From assembly GCA_963790585.1 (NCBI GenBank), contig CAWBOY010000006.1, positions 1 to 64,000 on the forward strand: 64,000 nt of DNA, given 5' to 3'. The notes under the pieces were generated by a model, which did not search any database, was not told the origin of the DNA, and worked only from the letters and a program-made list of their open reading frames with translations. The stretch is from CAWBOY01 sp963790585 (lineage in GTDB: Bacteria > Planctomycetota > Planctomycetia > Gemmatales > Gemmataceae). Every line of letters begins with the position of its first letter. Position 1 is the stretch's first letter. Shown piece by piece: positions 10,456 to 19,704 of the stretch. The position numbers were made by a program, and so were the translations under genes.

Positions 10456-11175
10456 TCAATCGTGGCCATCGAGATATAAGTGCAGCATATCGCGCCAATA
10501 GGGCCAATCATGAGCGAAACCATCCCAGATGCGGAGTGCGTTGCCGACGCCCTTCTGCCACAGAAGGTGAGAGAGCCGCTCGTTGCCGCCGCGTAACGGA
10601 TCGTCTCGGCCGACAGCTAGGATTATGTCCAGACGCTGCAAGGCCGCGATGCGCGCCGGATCGTGTTCGTTGTCGATGAAGTCGCAAGGATTATGAAAGT
10701 AGACGGTATCGTCGTAGTGGCCGCCGACGAAGCGGCGAATGTCGCACAAGCCGCTCATGCTGAGAAGGCGAATCGTTAGCTCCGGGTGCCGCAGCGCGAA
10801 ATTGCACGCATGGTAGCCGCCGAAGCTGGCACCGGTGACGATGAGCGACGAATTGGGATTCTCCTGGAGCGTGAAGGGCAGCAACTCGTTGACGAGGTAC
10901 CGATCGTATTGATCATGGCGCCGGGCTCGTTCGTCGGCGGGCCGCCACCGGGCGTACCAGCTTTCACGATCGACGCTGTCGGCACAAATGAGCTGAGCTC
11001 GGCCGGCGGCCAAAGGTTCGCCCAAAGATGCGACCAGACCGCGATCTTCCCAATCGTGGAAACGGCCGACAGAAGTTGGAAAGGCCAAAATGCGTGGTCC
11101 GGCGTGACCAAAGACGAGGAATTCCATGTCGCGCCCGAGAGACGGGCTGTGCCAACGATGATACGTGCGTTTCAT
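10456..11175 (-). CDS. Esterase D/enterochelin-esterase-like alpha/beta hydrolase
   Basis: An alpha/beta-hydrolase of the esterase family (PF00756 type), probably cytoplasmic as no signal peptide is seen. The nucleophile elbow is TGASFGGYHA (GxSxGG), the acid probably lies in AVGRDDPLRGGN, and the His in DGFAHDWPYW. I start at MKRTYHRWHS, 11 nt after the stop of the upstream gene, because residues upstream are low-complexity and not conserved-looking. Tight spacing with the C26 hydrolase suggests one transcript. Substrate is unknown. Confidence 0.8.
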   Translation of the reverse strand: MKRTYHRWHSPSLGRDMEFLVFGHAGPRILAFPTSVGRFHDWEDRGLVASLGEPLAAGRAQLICADSVDRESWYARWRPADERARRHDQYDRYLVNELLPFTLQENPNSSLIVTGASFGGYHACNFALRHPELTIRLLSMSGLCDIRRFVGGHYDDTVYFHNPCDFIDNEHDPARIAALQRLDIILAVGRDDPLRGGNERLSHLLWQKGVGNALRIWDGFAHDWPYWRDMLHLYLDGHD

Positions 11176-11186
11176 GAGCTCTATGG

Positions 11187-11933
11187 TTAATGTTTCGCCG
11201 CGGCGACGAAGCCGGTAAATAACTGCCGCATTGGCGGGTGACGGTCGACCAACTCCTCGGGATGCCACTGGACAGCGATCGCGAAGCGCTGCTCAGGTAC
11301 CTCGACTCCTTCTATAAGGCCATCCGGTGCGAATGCCGTGGCCATCAGTCCGGGAGCGAGGTGCTTGATCCCTTGATGGTGCATACTATTCACGGGAGCC
11401 GTTTGGACACCCATGATATCGTACAGGCGCGAGTGGGGAGTGATTTCAACGTTGTGAGCGAGGAAGTCTCGGGTATACTCACTGGCGACCGCCGTTGGGA
11501 AATAATCATGTTTGATCGCGGCAGGATATTCTTCGGGGACGTGCTGATATAAGCTGCCGCCGCAGGCGACGTTTAAGGCCTGAATGCCACGGCAAACGCC
11601 TAAGATCGGCTTGCCGTCGGCTAACGCCCATCGAATCAACGTTAGCTCGGTCCAGTCGCGGGCGGCATCGGACCGGTCGCAATGCTTGTGGCGCGGCTCC
11701 CCATATTGCGAGGGGTCGATGTCCACGCCGCCGACCATGAACAGGCCGTCGAGCCGATTGTAGATCTCGCGCAGGGTCGGTTCATCCTCCGTGATCAGAG
11801 GAATCGACCAGGGAATCGCGCCGACCGACGTGAGGCTACGGACGTAGCGCTGACCCATGATCCAACAGCGCGGCAACTCACCGGGAACGGCTTCCAGAGT
11901 CTGAGTGGCGATACCAATAAGGGGGCGCGACAC
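11187..11933 (-). CDS. Class I glutamine-amidotransferase-like hydrolase (peptidase C26, PuuD-like)
   Basis: A 248-residue gamma-glutamyl-gamma-aminobutyrate hydrolase family protein. The nucleophile is C114 in LGVCRGIQALN, and the catalytic His/Glu are in VQWHPEEL near the C-terminus; GGVDIDPSQYGE is the family's oxyanion-side motif. In PuuD the reaction frees GABA from its gamma-glutamyl form during putrescine breakdown, but no other puu genes are here. The start is GTG 11933 with AGGAGA 7 nt upstream. It is first in a likely pair with the esterase. Confidence 0.88.
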   Translation of the reverse strand: MSRPLIGIATQTLEAVPGELPRCWIMGQRYVRSLTSVGAIPWSIPLITEDEPTLREIYNRLDGLFMVGGVDIDPSQYGEPRHKHCDRSDAARDWTELTLIRWALADGKPILGVCRGIQALNVACGGSLYQHVPEEYPAAIKHDYFPTAVASEYTRDFLAHNVEITPHSRLYDIMGVQTAPVNSMHHQGIKHLAPGLMATAFAPDGLIEGVEVPEQRFAIAVQWHPEELVDRHPPMRQLFTGFVAAAKH

Positions 11934-12087
11934 AGACCAATCTCCTGAGAGCGATCCAGAGCGTTCTTTAGGCCAATAGCTAAAGGATCAACGTCTAATT
12001 TAGGATAAGCGTAAAAACTCGCAGAGTCAACGAAGTCAGGTTGCACACGGGTGGCTAGGCCACACCTACCTGATTAGATCGGGTAAT

Positions 12088-12273
12088 TTAAGGGGAAAGT
12101 TTGTCTCTATCCGCGGTTGGGACGAAAGCGATCGTTAAGATATGCGGGGCCAAGTTGGTGTTGCTAGGCGCGGAAAGAAAATACCAGAGGGCTGGCGACG
12201 CTGGCATCCCTCCGGTAACATCAAAAGCCGTTGCGGTGATCCATCCTTCTTTGACGAAAGACCGATCAAGCAC
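12088..12273 (-). CDS. Small hypothetical protein downstream of the ArsR gene (doubtful)
   Basis: A 61-codon frame overlapping the end of the ArsR-like gene by 8 bp. It reads as plausible protein (ATAFDVTGGMPASPALWYFL) and not as the mirror of a known gene, but there is no recognised motif and no clear ribosome site. It could be a tail fragment of a longer gene or chance. Confidence 0.25.
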   Translation of the reverse strand: MLDRSFVKEGWITATAFDVTGGMPASPALWYFLSAPSNTNLAPHILTIAFVPTADRDKLSP

Positions 12274-12580
12274 GGCGCTTGAAGCTCAATGAGAAATCAC
12301 CTAAATGCAGCTGCTTGGAACCATTGCCCGAGTCGAGGAAACATTGCTCGATCAAATCGCGAACGTATGTGGACGAGAGCCGATAGTAGTTATGCTTGCC
12401 TCTGCGACTGAAATCGACCAAACCGACGATTCGCATCAGCGTGAGATGATGGCTGACCGCCGGCTGTGATTGGCCGAGCAAAGCACAAAGAGCGGAAACA
12501 TGAAGCTCGGCAATTTGTGACAGCGCCAAGACAATCTTGAGTCGGGACTTATCAGCGAGCATTCGGAACACATCCGTCAG
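12266..12580 (-). CDS. ArsR-family winged-helix transcriptional regulator
   Basis: A small metalloregulator-type repressor. The winged helix is clear: LADKSRLKIVLALSQIAELH, then the recognition helix GQSQPAVSHHLTLM and the wing SRRGKHNYYRLS. There is no obvious CxC metal site. The conserved N-terminal ELTDVFRML begins upstream of the first ATG, so the start is uncertain: I use GTG 12580, but the frame is open for another ~40 nt upstream without an ATG. A missing base upstream may hide the true start. No operon partner beyond the doubtful small frame downstream. Confidence 0.75.
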   Translation of the reverse strand: MTDVFRMLADKSRLKIVLALSQIAELHVSALCALLGQSQPAVSHHLTLMRIVGLVDFSRRGKHNYYRLSSTYVRDLIEQCFLDSGNGSKQLHLGDFSLSFKRRA

Positions 12581-13207
12581 CTCGTGGATCGTATCCTCTG
12601 TGATGGTCGGATGCAGCGGGAGCGGCGTAAGACATCAACATCTGGGCCGGCCGACCGAGGCTTGACCGGGTTCACCACCGCGTCGAGGATCGCCAAGAGA
12701 AACCCCTCCCCCGATTGTTCAAACACGGCCCCACTTGTACGAGGGAGGAAACCCCGACAATGAGAGGTAGACCGAAGTTGTCTACCTGAGCGAGTGGCGA
12801 GCCGCTTTGATCCAATCAATAGAAAACTACCCGTCTGAAAAACTTCGAGACGGTTGCCAGGCTTCTAAGAGCGCGAAGTAACAATGAATTCGCTCGACAT
12901 CGCGTCCGGGGCAGACACGCGTCCAGCAGAAAACGCTAGCGCGTCCGGTTTGTCCGCGAGTTAAGGACAAGGTCCGAACAAGATCCGCATCATCGATAGA
13001 TTGTTACGAGTCGACAAGGATCATATCAGCAATCGCCGGTGCGTCAAATGATTTTCATGAGATTATTTGTGCTTTTTCGGGAACTTTTCGCGCGGGGCAA
13101 TAATTTGTAAGGCTGCTCGCGTCTAAGCTTACTTTTGCGAGGAGATTCGAATTCACCCATCACGAGGCGCTGCTTTTTGGGGGCGCGTTGGCATCGTCGT
13201 CGCTGCC
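12581..13207. other. Intergenic region without a supportable gene
   Basis: About 630 bp lie between the minus-strand ArsR gene and the plus-strand EamA gene. A minus-strand frame of 80 codons (12577-12819) runs into the ArsR start but has no recognisable motif. The segment should contain divergent promoters; I see no clear -35/-10 pair. The last ~60 bp before 13208 are open in the EamA frame and may encode its true N-terminus. Confidence 0.4.
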
Positions 13208-14050
13208 GTGCTTTGGAGTAGCAGCGGTGCATTGACGAAAATTCTCACGTTGCCCTCAGCCCTGGGCCTCCATGAGCCGGCACTCACGCCTCTGCAAATC
13301 GCGTCGTGGCGCGTGCTGTTCGCGGGATCGGTCCTGATTCCGCTGTTGCGCCGACGCGATATCTGCTTTCGTGGCGCGATGGTCTTTACGGCCCTTTGCT
13401 TTGCTATCATGAACGCCTTGTTCATTACGGCACTCGCCCTCGGCTCCTCGGCCAACGCAATCCTGCTGCAATACACGGCGCCGATGTGGGTGACGTTCAT
13501 TTGCGTCTGGTTTTTGCATGAGCCGGCCGATCGACGCAGCGTCAACTCGCTTTGCATTGGCCTCGTCGGCATCGCCATCATCATTTTCGGCGGCTGGTTC
13601 GAAGGCGGGGCCCATGGCGATTCTTTGCCGGTCATCGGCATTGCCCTCGGCAGTGGAGCGGCATATGCGGGGGTGCTCATCGGCCTACGACTGCTGCGCG
13701 ACTGTTCACCCATTTGGCTGACGGTGGTCAATCATCTTTTCAGCGGTCTGGTTCTCTTTCCTTTCATCATCTTCCTGCCGACGCCGAGCCTGGCGCAGTT
13801 CGCCTTTTTGTTTCTCTACGGCGCCCTGCAAATGGCACTGCCGTATTGGTTGATGGCCCATGCACTGAAGAGCATCAGCCCGCAGGAGGCTGGAACGCTT
13901 TCTCTCATGGAGCCACTCCTCAATCCGTTCTGGGCCTACCTGGCTACAACCGCGATGGGGCAGCCGGAGATACCGTCGATCTATTCACTTGGCGGCGGGT
14001 TCTTCATACTGCTGGCCCTCATCTATCGCTACTGGCCGCGGGGGCATTGA
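13208..14050 (+). CDS. EamA/DMT-superfamily membrane transporter
   Basis: A drug/metabolite-transporter superfamily permease with ten predicted helices in two EamA repeats; the typical signals are SSSGALTK at the first helix, ANAILLQYTAPMWV near residue 85 and EAGTLSLMEPLLNPFWA near 235. Substrates in this family include amino acids, nucleosides and small metabolites and cannot be read from sequence. The GTG at 13208 falls inside the first helix. The frame is open upstream to about 13147 (GGGGGCGCGTTGGC region), so the start is unresolved, with a non-ATG start or a sequence error likely. Confidence 0.85.
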   Translation: MLWSSSGALTKILTLPSALGLHEPALTPLQIASWRVLFAGSVLIPLLRRRDICFRGAMVFTALCFAIMNALFITALALGSSANAILLQYTAPMWVTFICVWFLHEPADRRSVNSLCIGLVGIAIIIFGGWFEGGAHGDSLPVIGIALGSGAAYAGVLIGLRLLRDCSPIWLTVVNHLFSGLVLFPFIIFLPTPSLAQFAFLFLYGALQMALPYWLMAHALKSISPQEAGTLSLMEPLLNPFWAYLATTAMGQPEIPSIYSLGGGFFILLALIYRYWPRGH

Positions 14051-14106
14051 CAGCTCGGGCCGGGCGTGTTCTGCTGACCGAACGTAACTCTCCGCGAGGC
14101 GCAGCT

Positions 14107-15377
14107 ATGTCCTCCATAACGCACGAACCAATCTCCTCAGGTTACATCGCCAGCAGCCGACCGATCGCTCCCGCTCGCGCTCGGACTGTCCCGGAATTAG
14201 CGTCCGGCACCGAAAAGCCGGAGCGGCTGGCGTCGCTGGACGCGTATCGCGGCTTCATCATGCTGGCGATGGCGTCGGCGGGATTTAAGCTTGCTCAGGT
14301 TGCCAAGAATTATCCTGGCGATCCCGTCCTGCAGTTCCTCGGGTTTCAGACCGACCACGTCGCCTGGGAAGGATGCTCCTTTTGGGATCTTATTCAGCCC
14401 TCATTCATGTTCATGGTCGGCGTCGCCATGCCGTATTCCTACGCGGCCCGAAAGGCCAAGGGAGAGACCGATTTTTGGATCTACCTTCATGTCTGTTGGC
14501 GCGCGTTACTCCTCGTTCTGCTCGGCGTCTTTCTGACCTCAAATAATAGGCCACAGACCGACTGGATCTTTCCCAACGTTCTCTGTCAGATCGGCCTGGG
14601 CTATGCGTTTGTCTATCTGCTGCTCGGTCGAGGGATAGTCGTGCAGGCAATCGCGGCGGCGCTCATACTCTTCGGCTATTGGCTCTTCTTTCTTCTTTGG
14701 CCGTTGCCGCCTGAAGGCTTCGATTATCGGTCCGTGGGCATTGGCGAGAAGTGGGGGTATTTGTCTGGGTGGTTCGCCCATTGGGACAAGAACACCAACG
14801 CCGCCGCCCGGTTTGATCTTTGGTTTCTTAATCTTTTCCCGCGCACAAACCATTTGAGTACAACGACGGCGGCTATCAAACGTTAAACTTTGTCCCTTCG
14901 ATGGCGACGACGATTTTTGGCCTGATGGTAGGTGAGTTTCTCAGGCAGCCGGGCCAACGGAGTCGCAAGCTTCTGGTTCTGATGGTCGCCGGGTTCATGT
15001 TCCTGATCGTCGGCCAGCTGGCTGGCTGGTTGGTCTGCCCGCTCGTCAAGCGTATCTGGACGCCCTCATGGGCCGTCTATAGCACGGGGTGGACGCTATT
15101 GATGCTGGCCACGTTTTATGGCGTCATCGACGTCGTCGGCTGGCGCACCTGGTCGTTGCCGCTGATCGTCGTCGGCATGAACTCGATTGCCATGTATGTC
15201 ATGGCGCAACTCCTACAACCCTGGATATTCCAGACGATCAAGACGCACTTCGGCTCCGCGTGGTTTGATCCCAAAATCTATTGGTACGGGCCATGTCTGG
15301 AGATGGCGTCGAAGCTATTCGTCCTCTGGTTGATTTGCTTTTGGATGTATCGGCGTAAACTGTTCTTGAAGATCTGA
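14107..15377 (+). CDS. DUF5009/HGSNAT-like membrane acyltransferase (one frameshift)
   Basis: A polytopic membrane protein related to heparan-alpha-glucosaminide N-acetyltransferase-like and DUF5009 proteins. The family opening is present as ERLASLDAYRGFIMLAMASA, followed by WDLIQPSFMFMVGVAMPYS and later FGLMVGEFLR and VGMNSIAMYVMAQLL. The first part stops at 14886 after a frame change near 14840-14852; one missing base restores PFEYNDGGYQTLNFVPSMAT and runs to 15377. Members transfer acyl groups across the membrane to sugars; the acceptor here is unknown. It follows the EamA gene by 56 nt and precedes an epimerase gene by 32 nt. Confidence 0.8.
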
Positions 15378-15409
15378 AGGGCCGCATCCTTGTTATCACG
15401 GATTTCCTC

Positions 15410-16234
15410 ATGTTCACACTCAGCGCCTTTGCCGACGAAATCTCACCCGATCCACTGGAGCAACTCGATGTGCTGAGTCGTTGTGGCGTCAACCACATCG
15501 AGCTGCGCTCGATCCTCAAGACCAACGTGCTCGACCTCACTGATCTCCAGGTTCAGGAATTGAAGGCGCTGCTCGACCAACGGGGCTTCAAGTTGAGCGC
15601 GATCGGTTCACCGATCGGCAAGATCAGAATCGATCAACCGTTTGAGCCTCATTTGCAGCGTTTCGAGCGTGCGATTCATCTTTGCAAGGTATTCAATACC
15701 CCAAATATCCGCATTTTCAGCTATTACAAACCCGATGGCACGACCTGGGAGCAATGGCGCGCCGAAATTCATTCTCGTCTCACGGAGCAGATCAAGCGCG
15801 CGGAGAAAGCCGGCGTGCGGTTGCTTCACGAAAACGAGCATAATATCTATGGCGATTCGTCGGAGCGCGTCGTCGATTTGCTCAGCGCTTTCGCGGGACC
15901 ACACTTTCAGGGTGTCTACGACGCGGCGAACTACGTCTTCTGTGGCTACGATCCCTGGCAAGGCTGGACGACGACGCGCGACCAGACCGCCCATTTGCAC
16001 ATCAAGGACTGGAAGAAAGGCGAGGACCATGGCAGCCTCGCGGGCAGCGGCGACGGCCAATGGCGCGCGGTCATCGCGGATGCCGTCCAACGAAACTACA
16101 ATGGCTTCGCCACCTTGGAGCCTCACTTGCTAGGCGGCGGACCCACAGGCGGCGTGACTGGACCGGAACTGTTTCCCAAGGCGGTAGACGCGTTTCGGCA
16201 GATCGTCGACAAAGCGGGCGGGACGTGTCGTTAA
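15410..16234 (+). CDS. Sugar phosphate isomerase/epimerase (TIM barrel)
   Basis: A 274-residue xylose-isomerase-like TIM-barrel protein. The metal and acid residues are in LLHENEHNIYGD (first Glu), GVYDAANYVFCGYDPW (Asp/Asn), TAHLHIKDWKKG (His/Asp) and FATLEPHL (last Glu), in family order and spacing. Cytoplasmic, as no export signal is present. It opens with MFTLSAFADEISPDPLEQ, a common planctomycete form. Intact. It lies in a plus-strand series with the acyltransferase and the CehA-like gene, which suggests sugar or glycan metabolism (inference). Confidence 0.88.
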   Translation: MFTLSAFADEISPDPLEQLDVLSRCGVNHIELRSILKTNVLDLTDLQVQELKALLDQRGFKLSAIGSPIGKIRIDQPFEPHLQRFERAIHLCKVFNTPNIRIFSYYKPDGTTWEQWRAEIHSRLTEQIKRAEKAGVRLLHENEHNIYGDSSERVVDLLSAFAGPHFQGVYDAANYVFCGYDPWQGWTTTRDQTAHLHIKDWKKGEDHGSLAGSGDGQWRAVIADAVQRNYNGFATLEPHLLGGGPTGGVTGPELFPKAVDAFRQIVDKAGGTCR

Positions 16235-16274
16235 GATAATCAGCGGATTATTCGCTCATCAGACCGGGCCAATC

Positions 16275-17757
16275 ATGCTCAGCGTCCACCTTCGCATAAC
16301 CGATGCCGCCACCGGCAAACCGACACCGGTGCGCTTGCGACTCGTCGATAACACCGGTATTTATTACGCGCCTCTGGGCGCCTGACCTATTTCGCCACCG
16401 AGCCGGATCGGCATGTGGGCGGCAACTTGCAGTTAGCTGACAGCCAATTCGCCTATATCGATGGCTCTTGCGAAGTGAACATCCCTCCAGGGCCCATAAC
16501 GATCGAAGTCTCGAAAGGGCCTGAGTATCGCCCGCTCAAACAAACGATTGACCTCGCGCCCGGCAAGCTGGCAATACGCTTGGCGATTGAGCGCTGGATC
16601 GACCTGCGCAAAGAAGGCTGGTATTCCGCCGACACCCGCGCGCTCTATCTGCCCCCTCATGAAGCCTTGCTGGAAGCAGGCGGGGAAGACCTGGCGATCG
16701 TCAACCTACTGGCTTTGGAAACGCCGAATTTCGATCATATCCCGGCGGCGACGCCCAATTTGGCGGCGTTCAGCGGCTCCAAACCGGCTCTGGAAGCGCT
16801 GGGCCACCAAGTCGTCGTCAACACGCTAAACTGCCATCCGGTTCTCGGCACGGTGGCGCTGCTGAATTGCCATCGTGTCGTTTATCCGCTGCGCTTCGGC
16901 GGCAGCGAGCAAGACGACGCCTGGTCGATTTGCGATTGGTGCGATCAATGCCATCGCCGCAAAAATGGCCTCGTCATCTGGTCCGACCTGCCGCGGCTGC
17001 GGCCAGACGCGCTGCAGGGGGAGGCGCTCGCGGCGCTGTTGCTCAAAAAAATCGATGCGTTTGAGATCAGCTATTTCGACGCGCCATCGGTGGCGCTCGC
17101 CGACTGGTATCGCCTTCTCGATTGCGTATTGTGTGTTCCGCTCGTCGGCGGCAGCGGCAAGGAGAGCAACGCGGTGGCGCTCGGCGCGGTGCGAACCTAT
17201 GCCCACATAAGCGTTGACCAAGCCCCGTCGTTTACCGAATGGACCGACGCCGTCCGCGCGGGGCGGACCTTCGTTACCAATGGGCCGCTGTTGACCCTGA
17301 CGGTTGAAGGCCAAATTCCAGGTGCGATTATCAATCTGACCGACGCGCGGAAATCTGTCCACTTCCGTGCGCAGCGCGGTCGGCCATTCCGTTTGAGCGC
17401 GTCGAGGTCCTGCATAACGGCAAAGTCATCGCCAGCAAAGACACCACCGGCGACCGGCGCGAAGTCATTTTCGAAGGCGACTTTTGTCCCCTCCAATGTG
17501 GCTGGATCGCGGCTCGTTGTTCCGGCCCCGACCTTCTTCCCGATGGCCAGGTCGTTTTCGCCCACACCTCGCCGGTCTATGTCGACAACGCTATTCATCC
17601 GCACGTATCCACCAAGCGGACGATTGAGCCGTTGGTGTCTGTCCTGGAAAAGACGTTGCATTGGGTTAGGACGACAGCACGAATGCCAAGCGACAAACCG
17701 CGCGAGCATTTGGAGTCGTTGCTGGAGAGTGCGAAGGCGAAGTTGGTGAAGAAGTGA
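16275..17757 (+). CDS. CehA/McbA-like protein with degenerate PHP motif (two frameshifts)
   Basis: The joined frames give about 490 residues: an N-terminal beta-rich carrier-like domain (MLSVHLRITDAATGKPTPVR) and a region recalling the CehA/McbA PHP metallohydrolases (EGWYSADTRALYLPPHEA, then AEDL-like GGEDLAIVNLL). The family's DTHxH metal motif reads DTRAL here, so hydrolase activity is doubtful. The frame changes near 16380 (PLG to LTYFATEPDRH) and near 17365 (VHFRA to FERVEVLHNGKVIA), both explained by one missing base. ATG 16275 follows the epimerase by 40 nt. Function unknown. Confidence 0.65.
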
Positions 17758-17800
17758 GGGGAATGTCTACAAAGCAAAGACGGGACCTTTCAGTGTATCT

Positions 17801-18625
17801 TTAGCCCTCATACCGCCGCAACAACAAATACTCCAGCAACCACACGATCGTTGCCAACGATTGATCGTTTTTATCCCGGCTTGGATCGAATTCCGACAGG
17901 ATCACGCCTGCGACCTTGGGCGAAAAGACCGCGTCGATAAGACGTAACAACAGCGGTGGGCTCAATCCAAACGGCACCGGCCTACTAACGGCTGGGAAAT
18001 ACGCTGGGTCTAGAACATCCCAATCGAGATCGAGATAGATCCTGTCTGATTGACGAGCAAACCCCCTCAGCTGTTTGACAGCCGGGGTCGGATCGACTGC
18101 AAGGTTCGCGGCGGGGATACAGCGCTGATAATAGTTGACGATGTATTCGTTGGTCAGCAGCAATTCCCTATGGCCGACGTTGATGAGCGGCGGCAATCGG
18201 CCGTCGCAGTGCAGTAGAAAATTGCCGTGCGAGGGTTCGGGCGTGCAATCGGCGAAATGATGGATGTCGAGGTGAGCATCGAACTGGACGACCAGGGTCT
18301 TTTCACCCAAAGCGGAGAGTTCGTCGTAGACGGGGAGCGCTCCGAGATGATTTCCCGTCAGCCAGATCAGAAAATCGCCTTGTTTCAGAACGGAGCGGGC
18401 CGCACGCCGGCCCTGTTGGCGCCAATCGGCGTAGTCGTCGAGAGCGGCGAACTGGAACGACTTTAGCCGCACCGAGTCTTGATAGGCTTGGGAGCGTGTC
18501 GTGACGGTCTCGCGCCGATTGTCGGCGAGGATCTCGCGCAGCTCGTCGGCCACGAGTTCCGCTCCCGCGCCGGCTCCAGCGCTGCCAAAGAGGTCGAACG
18601 GAAAGACGATCACGCTTGTCTTCAT
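17801..18625 (-). CDS. Arginase/ureohydrolase-fold protein
   Basis: A 274-residue protein with the arginase-superfamily dinuclear metal site: LTGNHLGA (H93), VVQFDAHLDIH (D116, H118, D120) and IYLDLDWDVLDP (D199, D201). Members hydrolyse guanidino or formimino groups, as in arginase, agmatinase and formiminoglutamase. The N-terminal half diverges, so the substrate cannot be named. Intact. It is transcribed away from the ABC ATPase gene; a palindromic repeat occupies the shared upstream region. Confidence 0.8.
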   Translation of the reverse strand: MKTSVIVFPFDLFGSAGAGAGAELVADELREILADNRRETVTTRSQAYQDSVRLKSFQFAALDDYADWRQQGRRAARSVLKQGDFLIWLTGNHLGALPVYDELSALGEKTLVVQFDAHLDIHHFADCTPEPSHGNFLLHCDGRLPPLINVGHRELLLTNEYIVNYYQRCIPAANLAVDPTPAVKQLRGFARQSDRIYLDLDWDVLDPAYFPAVSRPVPFGLSPPLLLRLIDAVFSPKVAGVILSEFDPSRDKNDQSLATIVWLLEYLLLRRYEG

Positions 18626-18681
18626 GTTCGGATGCCAGCCTAGTTTCCTGAGTCAGAAATTCGCTTTTTTGAAGTTTGTTA

Positions 18682-18767
18682 GTCGTGGCCGGGGTCGGTA
18701 CTCCGACCCCGGTTCTCTGGACCGGCCGCGGCCAAACCGGGGTCGGAGTACCGACCCCGGCCACGAC
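18682..18767. repeat. Palindromic intergenic repeat, family 1 copy A
   Basis: The arms GTCGTGGCCGGGGTCGGTAC and the matching reverse complement at 18748-18767 surround a GC-rich centre that repeats part of the arm. A second copy lies at 56437-56521. Here it sits between divergent genes, upstream of both the arginase-fold and ABC ATPase genes, so it is not simply a terminator. Confidence 0.85.
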
Positions 18768-18894
18768 TGCGATTTATTTGAACGAACTCCGGATTCATAA
18801 TATTGGGGGAATGCCCGGCGCATTCGTAAGATGCCGCCAGGGACCTGCATAGTTACGCGTCCGCTGGTGTATTCCTTATGGAATCAGCAAGCCG

Positions 18895-19548
18895 ATGATC
18901 GCCGTCGAACACCTCACCATTCGGATCGGCACCTTTTCTCTCGCGGATGTCTCCTTCTCGATCGAAACCGGGCAACATGTAGTGCTTATGGGCCGGAGCG
19001 GCTGCGGCAAGACGACGTTGCTCGAAGCGATCTGTGGCTTGCGGCGCATCGAGGCCGGCAAAGTCCTACTCGCTGGGCGTGACGTTACCCGCCTGCCGCC
19101 CGGCGAGCGTGGCATCGGCTACGTGCCGCAAGACCTCGCGTTGTTTCCTACGAAGACCGTTCGCCAACATCTCGAATTCGCGCTTCAGCTGCGAAGGTGG
19201 ACCGCCGCTCAGATCCACCAGCGCGTCGAGGAATTGGCTGCACTGTTGGGGATCAGCTCCTTGCTGCGACGTCGACCACTCGGCCTGAGCGGCGGCGAGG
19301 CCCAGCGCGTTGCGCTCGGTCGCGCCCTGTCGTTCCATCCCGCGTTGCTACTTCTCGACGAGCCTCTCAACGCGGTCGACGATGAGATCCTCACCGAGAT
19401 CGTCGAGCTGCTGTGCGCGATCCAGCGCCGAACCGGCGTCACGACTCTACATGTCACGCATCGGATGCACGAGGCAGGGTTGCTGAGTAATCGGATATTA
19501 CGGCTAGAAGATGGTGTTATTTGTGAATCGCCGCAAGCGCTCGCCTGA
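18895..19548 (+). CDS. ABC transporter ATP-binding protein (orphan, ModC/thiamine-type)
   Basis: A 217-residue ABC ATPase with Walker A GRSGCGKTT (33-41), signature LSGGEAQR (131-138), Walker B LLLLDEPL (151-158) and switch His in LHVTHRMHEAG. The short length without a C-terminal regulatory domain resembles importers such as molybdate or thiamine systems. No permease or binding-protein gene is adjacent, so its partners must be elsewhere. The final codons (GCGCTCGCCTGA) lie within a palindromic-repeat half-unit, so the C-terminus may have been altered when the repeat inserted. Confidence 0.88.
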   Translation: MIAVEHLTIRIGTFSLADVSFSIETGQHVVLMGRSGCGKTTLLEAICGLRRIEAGKVLLAGRDVTRLPPGERGIGYVPQDLALFPTKTVRQHLEFALQLRRWTAAQIHQRVEELAALLGISSLLRRRPLGLSGGEAQRVALGRALSFHPALLLLDEPLNAVDDEILTEIVELLCAIQRRTGVTTLHVTHRMHEAGLLSNRILRLEDGVICESPQALA

Positions 19549-19616
19549 CGGCTCGCGGCTAAACGATTCTTAGTAGCGCTATCGAACAGCGCTCGCCTAA
19601 CGGCTCGCGGCTAAAC
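19537..19616. repeat. Intergenic repeat, family 2 (two half-units in direct orientation)
   Basis: The half-unit GCGCTCGCCTGACGGCTCGC... (19537-19564) recurs at 19589-19616 in the same orientation with one difference. Elsewhere (24159, 54963, 62026) the same half-unit forms a palindrome. The first half-unit carries the TGA stop of the ABC ATPase gene. Confidence 0.8.
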
Positions 19617-19704
19617 ATGTCGTCGAGAAATCCCCCTTGTCGGACTGCGCGAATCGCTGGACAATCCTCTCAACGATTAACACGCTGATGCCCGGAGTGC
19701 GTCT

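Noticed and set aside
12577..12819. 80-codon minus-strand frame running into the ArsR gene
   Set aside because: No motif or ribosome site; it might include the displaced ArsR N-terminus, but the sequence does not show a convincing join.
13552..14106. In-frame upstream extension of the DUF5009-like gene inside the EamA gene
   Set aside because: The EamA frame has helices and family motifs, whereas this frame is His/Arg-rich; the acyltransferase begins at the ATG at 14107.
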